DNA of 21,387 bases from a virus. The position numbers and the translations under genes were made by a program. Below, one piece after another: positions 20,807 through 21,387 of the stretch; within the stretch, counting starts at the first letter, position 1, and each line of letters opens with the position of its first letter. Below the pieces are notes generated by a model, which had not been told where the DNA came from, made no database searches, and saw only the letters and a program-made list of their open reading frames with translations. The stretch covers positions 1 to 21,387 of IMG/VR virus record IMGVR_UViG_3300036839_000029; one strand, 5' to 3'.

Positions 20807-21298
20807 CTAGTCGCCGAATTTCACGACGATGCCGTGGTTCGCGCAGGCCGCCGTCATCGCCCCCGTCGCGTCCGCGGCCCGCCCGCCGTACAGCAGCGCG
20901 GCGCCGAGCTCGTTGCCACCGCCGGTCTGCTCGATCTGCCACAACAGGTCCACCATCTTCACGCCGGCTTCGCTGATGTCCTCATGCTTGGAGCCGCGGA
21001 ACAGCTCGCGCGCCTCGCGGTACTCGGCTTCGGTGAATCCGTCGCCGCTGCCCTCGATGACGGGCTTCCCGCCGGCCATCGCTTCGCAGGCCGCGATGCC
21101 AGGGTCGGTCTTGAACTGGGTGTAGATGGCGTACCCGGCGATCCCGCCGATGAGTAGGACCGCGGCGACGGCTCCGACAACTAGTGGCCACACCTTCCGG
21201 CGCTTCGGCGGATCCTGGAACGCGGGCGGCCGGTCCCAGGACGCGTAGTAGTTCGACGGCGGAACCTGGGAGGTCGGCTGGGTGGACGGCTCGGACAT
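20807..21298 (-). CDS. Membrane-anchored protein of unknown function
   Basis: A 163-aa protein on the minus strand. I start it at ATG 21298, which has GGAG about 8 nt upstream. Residues about 1-34 are a Pro/Ser/Thr-rich cytoplasmic tail ending PPKRRK, about 36-60 is one membrane helix (VWPLVVGAVAAVLLIGGIAGY), and about 65-163 is an outside domain (DPGIAACEAMAGGK, helix with EAEYREARELF, ending CANHGIVVKFGD) with two cysteines that could bond. This layout is common for actinobacterial chromosomal proteins of unknown function. The gene faces the phage operon and may be the first host gene, or a lysogeny-expressed prophage gene. About 89 nt upstream to the window end show no clear promoter. Confidence 0.82.
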   Translation of the reverse strand: MSEPSTQPTSQVPPSNYYASWDRPPAFQDPPKRRKVWPLVVGAVAAVLLIGGIAGYAIYTQFKTDPGIAACEAMAGGKPVIEGSGDGFTEAEYREARELFRGSKHEDISEAGVKMVDLLWQIEQTGGGNELGAALLYGGRAADATGAMTAACANHGIVVKFGD

Positions 21299-21387
21299 GG
21301 TCAACTCCGTGTAGTCGGGTGGATGCCGCCAGTGTGGACCGCCGCCGCAACAGCCTCGACCCACCAGACAGTCTCAGACGAACGGAC

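Noticed and set aside
1-21387. CRISPR array, insertion sequence, defence island or integrase
   Set aside because: No repeat-spacer pattern, transposase, recombinase or known defence domain was seen in any plausible reading frame.

Overview
The window is the late (structural, assembly and lysis) half of a siphovirus or prophage of a high-GC actinobacterium. The DNA is very GC-rich. Start codons are often GTG, once probably TTG. Nearly all genes lie on the plus strand and overlap by about 4 nt, as in a long translationally coupled operon. Protein styles (an HK97-type head, a peptidase protein with SDHNP and HVH motifs, short actinophage-type membrane proteins) fit phages of Streptomyces or Micromonosporaceae; I infer the host group only. 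No integrase, repressor or replication gene is present, so lytic phage and prophage cannot be separated from this sequence.

Layout. Positions 41-5564 hold DNA packaging and head formation: small and large terminase, a tiny membrane protein, portal, S78-type prohead protease and HK97-fold major capsid protein. Positions 5565-5644 are non-coding and contain a striking RNA element: a 13-bp hairpin whose loop is perfectly complementary (12 nt) to the sequence covering the next ribosome binding site. Positions 5645-8540 hold a small head-region protein, a two-domain glycosyltransferase and a UDP-glucose-dehydrogenase-family enzyme, which looks like a virion or host sugar-modification module inside the head operon. 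Positions 8552-11828 hold a beta-rich probable head decoration protein, head-tail connector and completion proteins, and two related tail-tube-like proteins. Positions 11825-12276 encode the tail assembly chaperones, with a canonical -1 frameshift signal (CCCAAAC, 5-nt spacer, GC hairpin). The tape measure (12266-14137), a 1115-aa minor tail protein with several inserted domains (14134-17481) and a small tail protein follow.

Positions 17970-20620 are the lysis and end region: a cell-wall hydrolase fusing a GH26-like domain to an M15-like peptidase domain, a probable holin, a membrane protein with an unclear start, a minus-strand Cys-rich mini-protein, a tRNA with CAU anticodon and several initiator-tRNA features, and a last small membrane protein. 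The tRNA-to-last-gene gap repeats the loop-to-Shine-Dalgarno architecture seen after the capsid gene. A strong terminator (20718-20755) and a 28-bp near-perfect palindrome close the operon. A convergent minus-strand membrane protein (20807-21298) of host-like style follows and may mark the phage/host boundary.

Most novel candidates: the two loop-to-SD RNA elements, the capsid-adjacent glycosylation pair, the initiator-like phage tRNA, and the GH26-M15 lysin fusion.
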